DNA of 64,000 bases from Rhodosorus marinus (lineage: Eukaryota > Rhodophyta > Stylonematophyceae > Stylonematales > Stylonemataceae), in NCBI GenBank assembly GCA_029953675.1, contig JAMWBK010000003.1, forward strand, positions 1,178,001 to 1,242,000, written 5' to 3'. The notes beneath the pieces were generated by a model that was given only the letters and a program-made list of their open reading frames with translations, made no database searches and had not been told where the DNA came from. Positions 10,332 to 22,796 of this stretch are shown here, piece by piece. Both the position numbers and the translations under genes were made by a program. Every line of letters begins with the position of its first letter. Position 1 is the first letter of the stretch.

Positions 10332-11331
10332 ATGGACGTTCGTCGGGTTGGGTTCATTGGAGGGGGTGTGATTGCAGAGGCGGTTGCTACAGGTTTGGTT
10401 GAGAAAGCAGGTATCAAAAAGGACGATATTATGATTTCTGACCAGTCGCCATCTCGACGGGAGTATTTGGCGAAGGGGGACTGGAAAGTGACCAGCGAGA
10501 ACAAGGACACTGCTGAATTTGACATAATTTTCATCTCGCTGAACCAAGATGAAGTTACTCAGGTACGCAAATCTTCGTTTATGCTCTCTACCGATAGTGG
10601 GTCGCACGTATCTTAGACTTACTCAATTGCGCTTGCCCTCTTCAGGAGCTCAAGAAGCTTGGAAACTCAACTTCAATTCTCGTCTCCCTAGTTGCGGGGG
10701 TTACTCTTAGGACCCTGGATCTGAACAGTCAGTGGAAGTTAGTACGAGCTATTACTAACGTAAACGCTCAAAACGGGAGCGCCGTGACCGCCATCTGCTC
10801 CAACGCGATCAAGTCAAACGTTAAAGCGGCAGAACTTGTAAAAGAGCTCATGTCAAAGCTCGGAAAGGCACTTGTTGTTAAAGAGGATGAAATGAACGCA
10901 ATCACCGCCGTAATTGGAAGCGGTGTGGCCTATTCCCTCATGTTCATTGAGGCACTGGCTGAAGAAGGTCAGTCTCTGCTTCCTACGTGACGAGCTTATG
11001 GATGCCCCGTTGTCTCCAAGATGAGCTAACTCTCCTATGCTGAATTATATTTCCTGCCTTACCAGGAATTCTGCAGGGGTTGTCGAGAGATGTCGCAAAG
11101 ATGGTTGCCGAGCAGACCGTTCTTGGCGCGGCCCAGTTAATGCAGGATAGCGACGATCACCCAGCAAAGCTCCGGGACGACGTTGAGGTTGGAAAAGGAA
11201 GTACTCTAGCTGGTGTTCGGACACTAGAATGCAAAGGGTTGAGAGAAGCGCTGCACGCCGCTGTCGAGGCTTCTGATGAGCAGCTCCACGGCAAGCCAGA
11301 ACCGCAAAATCGATCTGGGTACAGATACTAG
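10332..11331 (+). CDS. Divergent P5CR paralogue, probably altered activity
   Basis: Exons 10332-10562, 10646-10967 and 11066-11331 give a P5CR-like protein of about 272 residues. The Rossmann start is present (RVGFIGGGVIAEAVATGL), as are the LGAAQLM helix and GSTLAGVRTLE. Exon 2 is 322 nt in both paralogues and both its borders fall at the same codon positions as in the gene at 7269. The fourth exon of that gene is fused here, so one intron was lost or gained. The substrate-site motif MPNTP is replaced by ITNVNAQN, SGSGPAY by IGSGVAY and PGGTT by GKGST, and the C-terminus is extended. These changes hit residues that normally hold P5C and the cofactor. I infer a neofunctionalised or structural paralogue rather than a pseudogene, because frame and splice sites are intact. 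Confidence 0.85.
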
Positions 11332-12820
11332 GACTGACCCTGTAAATATCAGCACCTGGAGAGATCAACGAAAAGATACCCGGTTTTTAACTGATCGCAA
11401 CGTACGTGGACAGCCTCGGACTTAAAAACATTTTTCACTGACTGAGTGCCATCTAGAATCGAAAAACACGAAACGCACAAACTTGATCGCAACAGCAAAT
11501 CCATTCCACCTTTTCAGAGCATAAGAAGTCTACCAGACAGAAATCTAGTCTATCCTACTCGAAAGTTCAGGCAGTATCCCTAGGTCAGCTCGACCCCCGA
11601 CACGAAACTCAAGCAACCCTCACCACAGTCGATCAATACGTCAAACCAGATATTGATTGACTCAATCAAAAAATTTCCTCCTTTTCTAAGTTTCTTGTTT
11701 ATCCATAAAACCACCCTCACTCAATCCATACCTTGACTCTGGTTGGACAGAATAGGAGTTGAATCCTGTTGAGGGTTTTCATGAAATACTTTTACCCGGT
11801 AGATATTTTAGTTGATGTTGAGTCCCTTCGGGGATATATAGCCGATAAAAGTAGAGTAAAACATGATTCATAATGCATTGCGATGTAGGAAAATCTATTC
11901 CCTCCCCCTATGGACGATCGTACAGTAATTTTGATGAGGCCAGTGGGATATTATTTAGTTTGTTTTTTTATGTTACGAAAAGGGGGGTGGTGGTGTAGAC
12001 ATGTTAGGGATTTCAAGTGGGAAATCTAGCAAGCTATATTTCCGATGGGATGCTTCTGTGATATTTGCAAAAATAAATAATCTTCTTATCCAATAAAAGC
12101 AAAATATATATCTACATCCAATAATATACTCCGAAGATATCTATATTCACCAATACGATTCTAATATTTACCGAATTTATGACATTTATTGGTATTTAGT
12201 ATTATTATTTATGATACGAGGCGCGTAGATGTATTCCCCCCCCCCTTCTCCCTTCCCCCACACTTCTCCACTTTCCCTTTTTAGGGGTTGATTGGTTTCC
12301 TTGATTGGAAAACTTGGGTTGACTCTTGGTAGGAAAGCGGTGAATGAATGGTATTTAGGATGGTGGTGAGGAAGGGGGAATGTGGAATTGAGATACAGTT
12401 GAAGGTGTTAGAACGGGGTGGGTCTGAGTGAGAGGGGAACAGTGGGAGAGAGAGAGTAGAGGTGGGGGGGAGGGGGAGAGGAGGGGGAGGGGGAGGGAAA
12501 GGTAGAGAGCTTGTTTGTGTGGGTTAAGGTGTTAAAATGGATTTGAAGGGAGGAATGAGGTCGGGAAACTGCTGTTGAGTGAAGTTTTTTAATGAGCTCT
12601 GATTTTCTGGAATTGATATTTGGGTATTGCTTTTGTTTTGGTCCTCGTGGACTCTTGGTGTTTGGGATTGTGTGCGATGGAGTGCGCCTGAAGGTGTTTT
12701 AGTTGGGTTTTTTGGCAGGGGGGTTTTTGAGACGATTTGGGTTTGGTTCGGGTTTTTGGACAGGGGAGGGAGAAGGGTGGGCTGGATTCTTTCCGATAGT
12801 AATCCAAGCGGGGGGTTGCA
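11332..12820. other. Intergenic, AT-rich then purine-rich
   Basis: No gene is recognised. The middle (about 11700-12240) is AT-rich. From about 12400 it becomes G/A-rich on the plus strand up to the CBM20 gene. Confidence 0.5.
12451..12505 (+). promoter_or_regulatory. G-rich polypurine tract, G4-capable
   Basis: Several consecutive runs of five or more G separated by one or a few bases lie about 315 bases before the CBM20 start codon. The sequence could form a G-quadruplex or triplex. A promoter role is inference. Confidence 0.4.
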
Positions 12821-14385
12821 ATGGTGCAGTTGCGGTTTGCTGCGTTTCAGCACACTCTCTCCGGGGAGACGCTGGTTGTAGTTGGATCTGATGTGAGCCT
12901 TGGAGATTGGCAACCAGCACGTGCCCATCCAATGGTGAAACAGCAGGACGGGTATACTCACAAGGTGGGTGCCGGACTTTCTTATTGCGTTTGCACCATT
13001 TTGTGTACTTTCGGCTTTGCTAGCAGCGGCGTGGCAAAGATGGCTTCTGCATGCTGTGCATGTATTCGTTAGCTGCGCATCTGCTTCGGCTTTGTTCTCA
13101 GACGCGATTTTTTTTTTGGCATGTTTACTTAGTGTGAACTGACGGTGTACACGGACAAGGATCAGGTAGAGTACAAGTATTTGTTAATAGATCAGAACAT
13201 TCCCGGGCATGTAAAGTGGGAGAATGGCATGAATCGTGTTATCCACTTATCGGATCCAGGAGCCCACGATCGTAGCGATTATTCCTTTGAGCACGGGGAT
13301 AGCGGTTGGGTCCCTTATGAAGAGGGGCTCGAGTTTCTTATTGTGGACGACTCTGAGGACGAGATGGGGCTCAGCGCTAACGAGTGAGTACAGCGGTCAT
13401 CAATCAATCTTTGGCTAAGATGTCGAGCTTTGAAAAGGCGGCGCAAGAGCAGCATAGCTCGGCCCTGAATGCAAACCGTGGAAACCCCTCCGAGAAGCCT
13501 GATCACAAAGCGTTTTCCATCTGTTTGCGTATGTCAATCCAGCTACGAGAATGCTGATCAGAACATGAATGGAGAACTAGCGAACGACGGTAACACACAA
13601 GAAACACTGACTAATGAAACAAGGGGCGCCACTGAGAACATGACGGGACCGAACTCCGTGGTAGACGACGGTGGAATATCCCACGACAAATCTGACACCG
13701 GAACGGAGCAAGGTCAGGGTAACCATCATTCGAAAGAGAACGGACGCCCGTTCTGGATGTACTGGAATCGGGAAGGTACGAATTGCGTGCGGAGAGAAAC
13801 TAAGCCGTTTGCAAGCTGGCGAAACGAACCCACTTTTGCTAAGCTGGAAAACCGTCTCTCCCCGGCAGAAACAACCGGAAAGCCCCCTGATCGAGTCGAA
13901 TCAGACAGTAGACTGAAACAGAATGCAGCAGGGAAGGAGGCTGCGCCAGACATGTTTATACAGGTAAAACAGTTCGAACAGCTCTCCCTCTAAATTTTTG
14001 CCCTGCTTGGATCCCGCTCCTGGCGCTAAGGTCAGTATTTTGTTGATGGCCCTAGGATGAGGGGTCGAAGGTCCCGCTGATGAACGTTGCGCAGGGAAAT
14101 GAAAAAGTTATTCGTAGGGCAAGCGAGGTGAACCTACAGGATGGTCAGCAACTGTACAGAACTCGCGCTCTTCCGATGTGGTTGTTGTGGAGACAGGAAA
14201 ACCAAAACGAAGCATCCACAAGCCCGGGGAAAAGCCCTCAATCAAGAAGCCCGTTAACTATCAGCCCCGAACCCGGGGTAAATCTTACGAACTCTGAACC
14301 GGTTGCTCTACCTTCTGAAGTGCGTGAATGTAAGGCTAACGAGAAGCGAACGAGTGGAAGAGCACCATTTTGGATGTTGATATGA
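12821..14385 (+). CDS. CBM20 starch-binding protein with repeated PFWM motif
   Basis: Exons 12821-12964, 13133-13383, 13543-13963 and 14056-14385 give 381 residues. Residues 3-115 form a CBM20 domain: GETLVVVGSDVSLGDWQPA near the start, then EYKYLLID and VKWENGMNRVI, with the conserved Trp of LGDW and the WE..NR platform that bind alpha-glucan. The rest is polar and low complexity with three copies of a short aromatic motif: PFWMYW (201-206), PMWLLW (312-317) and a C-terminal PFWMLI (376-381). No catalytic domain follows, so it is more likely a glucan-binding adaptor or scaffold than an amylase. The start lacks an obvious transit peptide, which fits cytosolic storage glucan such as floridean starch. 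Reading through the donor at 13384 would end the protein at 13387, so an intron-retained short isoform holding only the CBM is possible. Confidence 0.8.
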
Positions 14386-14641
14386 TGTGTATAGCGCGAT
14401 AGAGGCCAAGGAGTTGACAAAGCCTATTGGTTGGGAGACACACCTTCTCTCTTCGGCCAGCTGGTTTTTGCGTGTACCTTGCTATTTATTAAATCCTATG
14501 CAACCGGAACAAGATCGCGATTGCTTGTAATCGGAAGTCATAGCCTCTGTGCCCAATCGGATTGTAGTTGAGGAAGGGAGCCAAGGGGAGACAAATGGGG
14601 AAACACATGGATTGACCGGCTCGACCCGTCCTTTCCTGAGC

Positions 14642-17600
14642 CTAGGGCGGTGCTCCGAATGCGCCACCTCCGGGAGTGCAAATTCGAATAGCATCGCCAG
14701 GCTGCAAAACAGCGGTGTTCTTCCCGCCGAAGAAAATTTCTCTTCCGTCCTTCCTCACAATGTAATTCTCCCCACAAGCTCCGGCTCCACCGCCGTTTAA
14801 ACCCCAAGGTCTGTGCACACGGCGCTCCGACAGGATCGAGACGGTCAGAGGGGACGTAACCTGCGCAAGGAAGTGAAGAAATCAGAAAACAGCTAACGAA
14901 CACGCCAAGCGAATGCTGAGAATCTCAAAACCTACCTCGATCTCCCGCTCAACACCTTCACCACCAGGATGGAGACCTACACCACCTGATCCCTTACGCA
15001 GCAGGAACTTTCGGAGCAGAACCGGATACCGCTGTTCGAGAATCTCTGGGTCGGTGATCCTTGTGTTGGTCATATGGGTATGTACACCGGAAGCTCCGTC
15101 CCAGTCTGGTCCCGCTCCACTTCCTCCAGCAATTGTTTCATAGTAGCCGATGTTCTTGTCCCCCATGGTGAAGTTGTTCATGCAACCTTGACTCGCCGCT
15201 GCTGCTCCAAACGCCATGAGGACAACATCCGTAACCCTCTGTGAAACTAGGACATTCCCTCCAACCACACCAGCGTTCTCAGAAGGGCTTAGCATAGACC
15301 CCTTTGGTAGGAGGATGCTGACAGGGTCTAAGCAGCCCTGGTTCAACGGGATATCAGTATCCACCAGCGATCGCAGCGTATAAATGACCGCCGAAGTAAC
15401 AACCGATCTGGGAGCATTCAAGTTCCCATAAACCTGCAAAACCCCGAAACGATGTGAGCACCGGAGGGACAAGGCAAGCCCTGCTCTGTTGAGGAGGCGA
15501 GGAATATTAAGTAGTCGCTTACCTCTGCGGAAGTTCCAGCAAAATCAAACTCGGCTGTCCCAATATCTCTATCAATTGTAAGCTTAAGCTTGATTTTGAG
15601 ACCGTTGTCCATAAAGTCTTCAGCGAAGAGACTATCCTTCGGCTTCAGCCCTCTGTCGATAGATATTCTTCTCAGCATGTCCTGCACCGAAACCGCTGCG
15701 GTGTTCTGTATTTGCTTCATATACTTTTGCACCCGGGCAGCCCCTTCGGACGACATGAGATCCTCCATAAGCGCAATTCCCTTGTTGTTCGCAGCCACCT
15801 AAAAGTTGTTGTCAAGATGAAGCTGGATTGGCTTAGTGCAAGAGCTTTTCAAACTGAGCGGCTTGGACCGAAACAAGAAAACCAAGGTTGTACACGTACC
15901 TGCGCTCGGATGTCCGAGATCACATCCTTTACCTGCCGACTACCAGCCTCTTCGAGCATTGAACGCAACTCCTTCTCGCGGAACAAGTCGTTCTCAACAA
16001 GCTTGAAAGACTCTACTGCCATTCTGGCTCGAGGATAACACATTGCGGGAACGAAATCAGTTTCGGAAATCAAATCGCGCGAAAGAAGAAATCATGGTCC
16101 TCACCCTTCCTCATCGAGGTTGACTGAAAACGGAGGCATTGAACCCGGCGTCAAGCCTCCTATGTCCGCCTCGTGGCCTCTGGAAGCGACAAAAAAGGTT
16201 GGTTTGCCAGATTCATAAACTGGTGTTATTATCGTTACATCTGGTAGATGACTTCCCCCAGCAATAGGGTGGTTCGTCATGATGACTTCTCCTTCCAACC
16301 AAGAATCTTTCAACTTCCGGATTTGGTACCTAACCGCATCCTGCATCGAGCCAAGATGTACTGGTACATGCGGTGCGTTGGCTACCAATCCTCCCGTTTG
16401 GTCGAACAGTGCGCAGGAGAAATCGAGTCTCTCCTTGATGTTTGTAGAAATCGCCGTTCGCTGAAGCGTTCGTCCCATCTGCTCGGCTATTCCCATGAAG
16501 CGATGGCCAAGCAGAGAGAGTTTTACTGGGTCAACAAAATCCTCGCTTTCTGTTGAGAGGAGAGCAGAGGACAATATGATTCAGTAAGACAACAGGCACA
16601 CTACGCAAAAAACGTTACCATCCAGCAGGCACCGGCCATACCCTTGTCAGGAGAAGCATTAGTGCGATTCTCCACATGTATTTCCAAATCGAGGTCCTCC
16701 GTAACCGTTGCTGTGCAGTTAGGCTCGATGACAATGGTGACACCCGCCGTGGAATCGATTACAATTGATGGTCGCGAAATAATCATCCCAGGACTGAGAG
16801 GCATATTGTATATGTCGACATCCGTAAATCCAACGTCCTCAAAATATGTCTGAGATTTAGAGACCGGCCCGGTGGGCTTATGTTGTCCTCCCTGCTTGAA
16901 CTTGCTACCAGACCCCGTAGAGGCCACTGCGATCAGGCGGACTCTGGTCTGGTCAATAATCACACGCCGATTTGGTATGGTAAAACCATGCTCTCTCTGA
17001 TAGTCAGCGATAAAGCGGCCCTTGAAATCACCATCTTCTGGCTCCTGCACCATCAGCCCATAGTCCGTCCCATCGTACCTCAAGTTCAAGAATTTCTGGA
17101 GAATCGAAAGTCGTCTGAGACCATGCACATTCTTCAAGGACTTGTTCAATAAGATCATACCTCAGCACGTGTGCTAACGTATGAAACTCCTTGAGACTCC
17201 AAATTCTTCGTCGCCTGCTGTTCCAATCGCTCCAAGCTCCCCAAAGCGTCTTGTAAAGCATTCGTGTTGTCGTAGTCCACAAGTCTCTGCCATGTACAAT
17301 GAAGACAAGACTTTGTTCAGCTGCGGCTTGTTCTTTTGTTTCTTCTCAAACGCATGTGAGCCTTGGATTGAGGTGGTTTGCTCACCGATTCCTGGACTTC
17401 CACCACCGTGTCTGCAATACCAATTCCATATGCTGAGAGCACACCGCAATACTTGTGTACAAGCACCGTGTCAATTCCGAGCGATCTTGCCACAGAACAG
17501 GCATGCTGGCCACCGGCTCCACCAAAGCAGGAGAGAACGTGAGTTCGAACATCAAACCTAAGCGATCGCGAGAAACGTTTCCAAGCGGGAATTTTTGGTT

Positions 17601-19277
17601 TCCTCAGTTCGGGATAGTCGTCTTTGAAAATTTTGGAGTTGAAGAACAATACCCTTTGGCCTCTGTCAGAGAACGAATTGGCCGACACATCGTTTCATTG
17701 GCAACCTGGACAAAGCCAATCGCGACCTGCTCTGGTGTGAAGTGCCTGGCTACATAGCCCTTTCGAGTCTCTTGTTGGAGCATCTCAAACGCGTTCACCT
17801 CCTTGGTGAGTTTGTCAAACGCCACCTTGGTCGCCTCAACGTCAAGTGGCTCATTCGCATCGGGCCCAAAGATTTTGGGAAACATGGACGGTACAATTCT
17901 TCCTAGCAGGAGGTTGGCGTCCGTAACCGCTAGCTCACCTCCCTTCCTGTAGCAGGCCGGTCCCGGATGTGCGCCGACAGACTCCGGGCCAACAACGAAT
18001 AAGCCCGAGCGGAAGAACAGCCTGGATCCCCCACCTGCGGCGACCGTATTAATATCCAGCTGTGGTGCTTGGATCGTTACCCCGGAGGTTTCGGACTCAA
18101 AGACGAGCTCCAAATGGCCAGCGTAGCGTGAGACGTCCGTTGAAGTACCGCCCATATCGAAACCAATCACCGAGCGTGGAGGTTTCCCGTCCTCGCTTTC
18201 CTTGTACGCCGTGCGAGAGAACCTGTAATTGTGTACGTGTAGAGGCCAAACATCTGGTGCTTCAGCCTCGAGCGTTGAGGAAACGTCAATTGCCGGGAGG
18301 ATTCTCACCCAATGACTCCACCGGCTGGCCCAGACAGCAGCCCACGATAGCCCGTGAAGGTGTCGATGCTGCATAAGCCTCCATCGCTTTGCATGAACTC
18401 GACAGAGACGTCCTTGAGGTTGTTCTGGAAGCCTTGGCTGAAGCCGGTGAGGTAGTCTGTGATTTTAGGAGTCAGATACGCATCCACACATGCCGTATAT
18501 CCGCGAGGGGTCAGCTTTGACATTGGTGTTAAACGACTGCTTAGAGACACGTGGGTGAACCCTAAAGAACGGGCAAGCTTTTCAACGGCCTCCTCATGCT
18601 CTCTGTAGATGTACGAGTGCAGCAACGCGACAGCCAAGGAGCGGATGCCCAATTCATCTCGAATGCGGATGAGGTCCTGTTCCAACGTGGCAAGATCCGG
18701 TTCCTTCAGAACCTCCACACGAAGTCCCTTCGCGCTCTCTCCGTCCCGGATGATTGCCACCCGCTCATCAAACTCAACGGCTGTACTGTAGAGAACATCC
18801 GCTCGCTTCACACGTAGATCAAAAATGTCTGGCCGTGACTTTCCAAAATCAAATGAAGAGGACTCACTTAGATTATTGGTTTCGTGGTTTCAAAGCTCCG
18901 TTCAAGGTTCTCTGTTATGGCTTTCATTTTACCTGGTTGCCAATCTTCAGAACGTCGCGCATGCCTTTCGTGACGACGAACGCAAACTTTTCCCCCTGAC
19001 GCTCCAGTAGAGCGTTGGTAGCGACCGTTGTGCCCATTCTGATCCAGTCAATCCTGGAGGTGTCAACCGGTTCACCTCTCTGGTGAGGAATACCAGTTTT
19101 TTCCTCGAGAATCCTTCTGATGCCTTCTGTGGGCGCATCTTTATAGTTGGCCGGGTCTACAGACAGAAGCTTGTGTACTTCACCTTTGGTTACCCCATCT
19201 CTCGTCTCTTCCACGTAAATATCAGTGAAAGTTCCTCCACGATCGACGGCAAACTTAAAACGGGGTTGCTCCTCCAT
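14642..19277 (-). CDS. OPLAH: 5-Oxoprolinase (ATP-hydrolysing)
   Basis: Eleven exons join in phase: 19277-18933, 18838-18309, 18222-17653, 17557-17386, 17286-17161, 17095-16642, 16549-16105, 16023-15900, 15798-15523, 15433-14936 and 14860-14642. The product is 1252 residues, close to the usual 1280-1290. The enzyme hydrolyses 5-oxoproline to glutamate with ATP in glutathione turnover. The N-terminal hydantoinase-A half shows [36 protein letters not shown] and [11 protein letters not shown]. The hydantoinase-B half shows [45 protein letters not shown] and [17 protein letters not shown], ending [10 protein letters not shown] fused A+B polypeptide is typical of the eukaryotic enzyme. The start was chosen at 19277, the only ATG just before the ATP-binding strand. 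No targeting signal is seen, so it is probably cytosolic. It has the highest intron count in the window. Confidence 0.96.
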
Positions 19278-19872
19278 TCTCAATTCGGTGGAAAACTAGC
19301 ACTGAAACAGCAGGTAAATTGTATCTTCCTCAGTGAGAGTTGGTATAATCAAGTCCCCTAAGTTGATCGTTTTTGACTCTCTCTATCGATCCATCTTTCC
19401 AAACCCCGCCGGGTCCCCGCCAATGATATAATCTAGGGTTCCCTCGAACACCGGTGGAATCACTTGAGTCACATCTCCAATCGCGCCTCAATATTGACTG
19501 TATTTCATTAGAAAACAAAAAGAAACAACATAATGATCCAATTAAAACTCATCTTCGATTGACGTTGAGATTCATGCCAATCAAGTAGCTTTATAAAAAA
19601 GGATCAAAGTTTAATTGGCAATCCATAGTAATGTAAAGCGAATTGTTTCAAAATAGTCGTTTCAGTAATGATTGAGTATCCGCGGAATTGGTTTTTTCAT
19701 TCGTTTGTCATATAGGCACAAGCCAATAATAAGGCGCGAAGAATTTTATGGGATGTTTATTTGTTGTTGTGAATTTGAATTCTATAGTTTTTACTAAGTT
19801 TTAGTTGTCCGCTGATTATGGAGGGAGACCTTAAGGTACTGATGGTGTCAGCAGCAGAGCCCTGGGCAGCAT
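19278..19872. other. Intergenic between two minus-strand genes
   Basis: No gene is recognised. It should hold the 3' end signals of the elongase gene and the promoter of the 5-oxoprolinase gene. Confidence 0.5.
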
Positions 19873-20738
19873 CTACTTCTGCTTTGCTGTCAGATCTATT
19901 CTTGAGTAGGAGGGCTTTCTATAGTTCTGCGCGTAGAAAAGGGAAAACAGAGCTAGAAACGAGAGATTGACAGCAACAGAAAACAGGGCAGATAATCCGT
20001 TTCCACTGCACGGTTCCTCACGCGTGAACTTCAAGTAGTAAAACGTGACAACGAAAACGGTCCCGGATATGAACTGGACGATCTGACAAGCTGTCAAGTA
20101 CTTTTTCCACCAAACCCTTATCTTCAATGTTGCCTACACTCGTGCAGAGGAAAGGTGCTTTAGAAGACAAGACACGAATGTGGTTTCATTTGACAAGGCT
20201 TCGGCGACCCCCATACCAGAAAGTAGTATGAATACATCGCGACGTGAACCAGGGAGTTGATGAAGGCACAATACCAGGCACCCTCTAGCCATGGAAAAGC
20301 AAACCAAGTCCATCCGACCAAAGGCATAATCATGTGGTGATAGACGTGCAGAGGGAGCAAGGTTTTCTTCTTCAAGGTCAGCATTATGGTATCAAAAAGT
20401 TCGTAGTATTTCGTGAGGTAGAACACATAAGACCAGTACCCGATCCGGCCATCCCACATCGCCTCCGGAGCCCGAGCAGAACAAACCAATCCATACCACC
20501 CATCCTCAGAAGACCTTATCAAAGCTCCGCTAGCAACTCCAACAGCAGTAACGGCTGAAATAACTACAAGCAGAGCATTGTGGACGATATCAACATGCTT
20601 CGTATCGATCGCGTTGCCCTTTCTCGTCGACAACCCCCAAATCAACAATAAGTACAAGCCCATGGCCGCAGCAGGGTACTCCAGACGGGACAAGAGCGTC
20701 CCATCCTGCACAAACTTAAAGTTGTCTACCACTTCCAT
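19873..20738 (-). CDS. ELO-family long-chain fatty acid elongase
   Basis: Exons 20738-20217 and 20133-19873 give 260 residues, usual for the family. ELO proteins are the condensing enzymes (3-ketoacyl-CoA synthases) of the ER elongation complex. Diagnostic features in order are KYYELFDTIMLTLKKK, the histidine box HVYHH (131-135), NSLVHVAMYSYY (about 161-172) and RVWWKKYLTACQIVQF, with about seven hydrophobic segments. The extra Lys run after the DT motif and the HVYHH form (rather than QVxHH) suggest a relative of saturated/monounsaturated elongases, but specificity cannot be read from sequence alone. The C-terminus ends in AKQK, lysine-rich yet not a canonical KKxx retrieval signal. The intron lies directly after the MYSYYFL segment. 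Confidence 0.93.
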
Positions 20739-22796
20739 TCTAGTTCTATTTAACGATCACTACAGACTTGGACGTAATCGGTAACATCCCAAACCCTCCC
20801 CCTCCGCTCTCTCCTCGGTACTCAAACCCCCAAAATTTGTGTACAGCTCTACCACCATACAATGCCCAAAGTCACCAAATCAATCTATTCCGTGAACGAA
20901 AGACGATGGCTTGTTGAGTCCCTCTTCCAGCCGCAAACGGATCATCCGCAGCAGGAAATTTCCGGCGCAATATTAAAGGGGGAAACAAACCCCCATCAGG
21001 GGCGAGCAGAGCTTCCAATCTAACGTCGTCCACCATTAAACGGACTGGTTTTTCCTCTTACTGTATTGTAGCATAAGAAATATTCATTTTACAATGAAAA
21101 TAGACACAAATTGAAAGAGGTGAAAACGGCGTTTCTTATGAAATTTCTACCTATGACTGGTTTTGCGAAAAAAATGCATGTATCGTGTTTTGTTTAGAAA
21201 CATACGTTATACTGTTATTTCGTCAATAAAAATCGTGCTCAATTCAATCCACTCAATTTTTGAATTGGACTCTGGCGGTGAACCTTTTTCGAAGAAGAAA
21301 TATATTTATTTTTGAAACAGTAGTTTTAAACAAAATTCTTCTGAGGAAGACGTAGTCTGACGTTTATTTTAGGTGTCAAGTGAGAGCCAAAATTATGATC
21401 CTAGTATTTTAGCAGTTTTTAGATGTAATTGAGGTTGGGTAGCATTTCTCGTGCAAAATATATAGCAAGGGATGTGGCGGATCATGTTCAGAAATGTCTG
21501 ACATGCGCACCAGAGCGTCTAGAGAGAAGTCGACGAGGATAATCCGCTACATACCTTGACATACTAGCTTCGCGCACACTTTATCATTCGGAAATGGAAA
21601 AGTGCGGTCCTCCTTTGCTACCACAAAGAGGGTTTTGCACTAGCCACCACTCGTTTAGCACGTTTCTTGATCTGTTCATCCGGTCACGGCTCTTTTCTCG
21701 GCTTTGCTGATCGTGCACAACTCTTTTCGTTTCCGTCGGATCGTTTACGCCCTCTTTTCGTCCCTCCAAGGACCGCTGTGGCACGTTTCTGACCTAGGAG
21801 CCCTCCTGAACGTTCTTCCCCAGACGTATCCAGGTGACAAGGCAGCTTCCCACTTTGTGGGTTTGCAACGTCTTTCGATTGATAGTTGCGGGTGATTCGT
21901 TCGAACCACCACCAAGTCGTTGGGAATACAAAGTCAGCGCGGACATAGGACATGTATGGCTAGGTTAAACTGAGAGAACAGGCGTCTAAAACTAACGCGG
22001 AAGCGGAACGTCAGAGATAGAACTCAGCGAAGCGAGGAAACGCGTGTGGGTTCTCATCACGATCGCGAAGACAGTCACGAAACCATGTACCCCTGATTTC
22101 TCAGTGGAGCTGTCGGCAGTGCGCTGTCAAGTGTTTGGCACTAGCCTCTTCGTTTTAATACGGAGGATAGCAATAACCATGCCAAAGGAGATCCTGTAAG
22201 AATTCTTTGGTTTGAAGGGGAATAACCGTTCAGAGATGGTACGAAAGAAAGTGCTTCGGACCAGTTTTGCATGACCAACCTTGGAGGATTCGGGGGGGTC
22301 GAGAGGCAGTGATAAGTAGCAAGGATACTTATCGTTTAGTGTGTCCACCTACACACTATGCCTTTAGAAGCTGAATACATTCCCGCTCGGTGAATGGATA
22401 GAGAGCATCGGGTATGCAAGGATACACTCGTGCTCGGCTAGTGAAACACCAGGGCGCTTTTGACGACTCGTCGAAGCGCCGTGATTTTTTTTCGTGATCG
22501 TGAGACTCTGTAAAACCAGAAACGCCTTTCTAAAGAAAAAAAACGCACAACTGCCACTCAGTGGTCTAGAAAACGCAAAGGACCACATAACTGACGCGAA
22601 GACACCGACAAGCAAGCACCATCGCCACGCCAGAGAGTCAGTGACAGCTCCGTGAGGAGACTGCCAAGATGACGCGGGGCATGGCGAAGAACACGAGCTA
22701 TCGTCAAGGCTACTGACAGTGCACGTTCCAATCCGTACTGTCCCAACCAATCTAAATGTATGCATTAAAGGAAAACATCTGAAATTTTTTCCCATC
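20739..22796. other. Intergenic with AT-rich core and dispersed repeat
   Basis: No gene is recognised. About 21050-21480 is AT-rich. A copy of a dispersed repeat lies at about 21655-21830. A minus frame of 143 codons (22364-22795) shows no known domain. Confidence 0.45.
21655..21830 (+). repeat. Dispersed repeat, copy 1
   Basis: Shares ACGTTTCTGACCTAGGAGCC and surrounding blocks (CTGTTCA.CCG, CTTTTCTCG, GATCGTTTAC-like) with 33190-33320 in the same order and orientation. Confidence 0.55.

Noticed and set aside
10044-10607. A 187-codon minus frame overlapping the start of the P5CR paralogue.
   Set aside because: It is antisense to a well-supported exon and has no domain.
14913-18376. Numerous plus-strand frames across the 5-oxoprolinase locus.
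   Set aside because: All overlap the eleven well-supported minus-strand exons and have no family resemblance.
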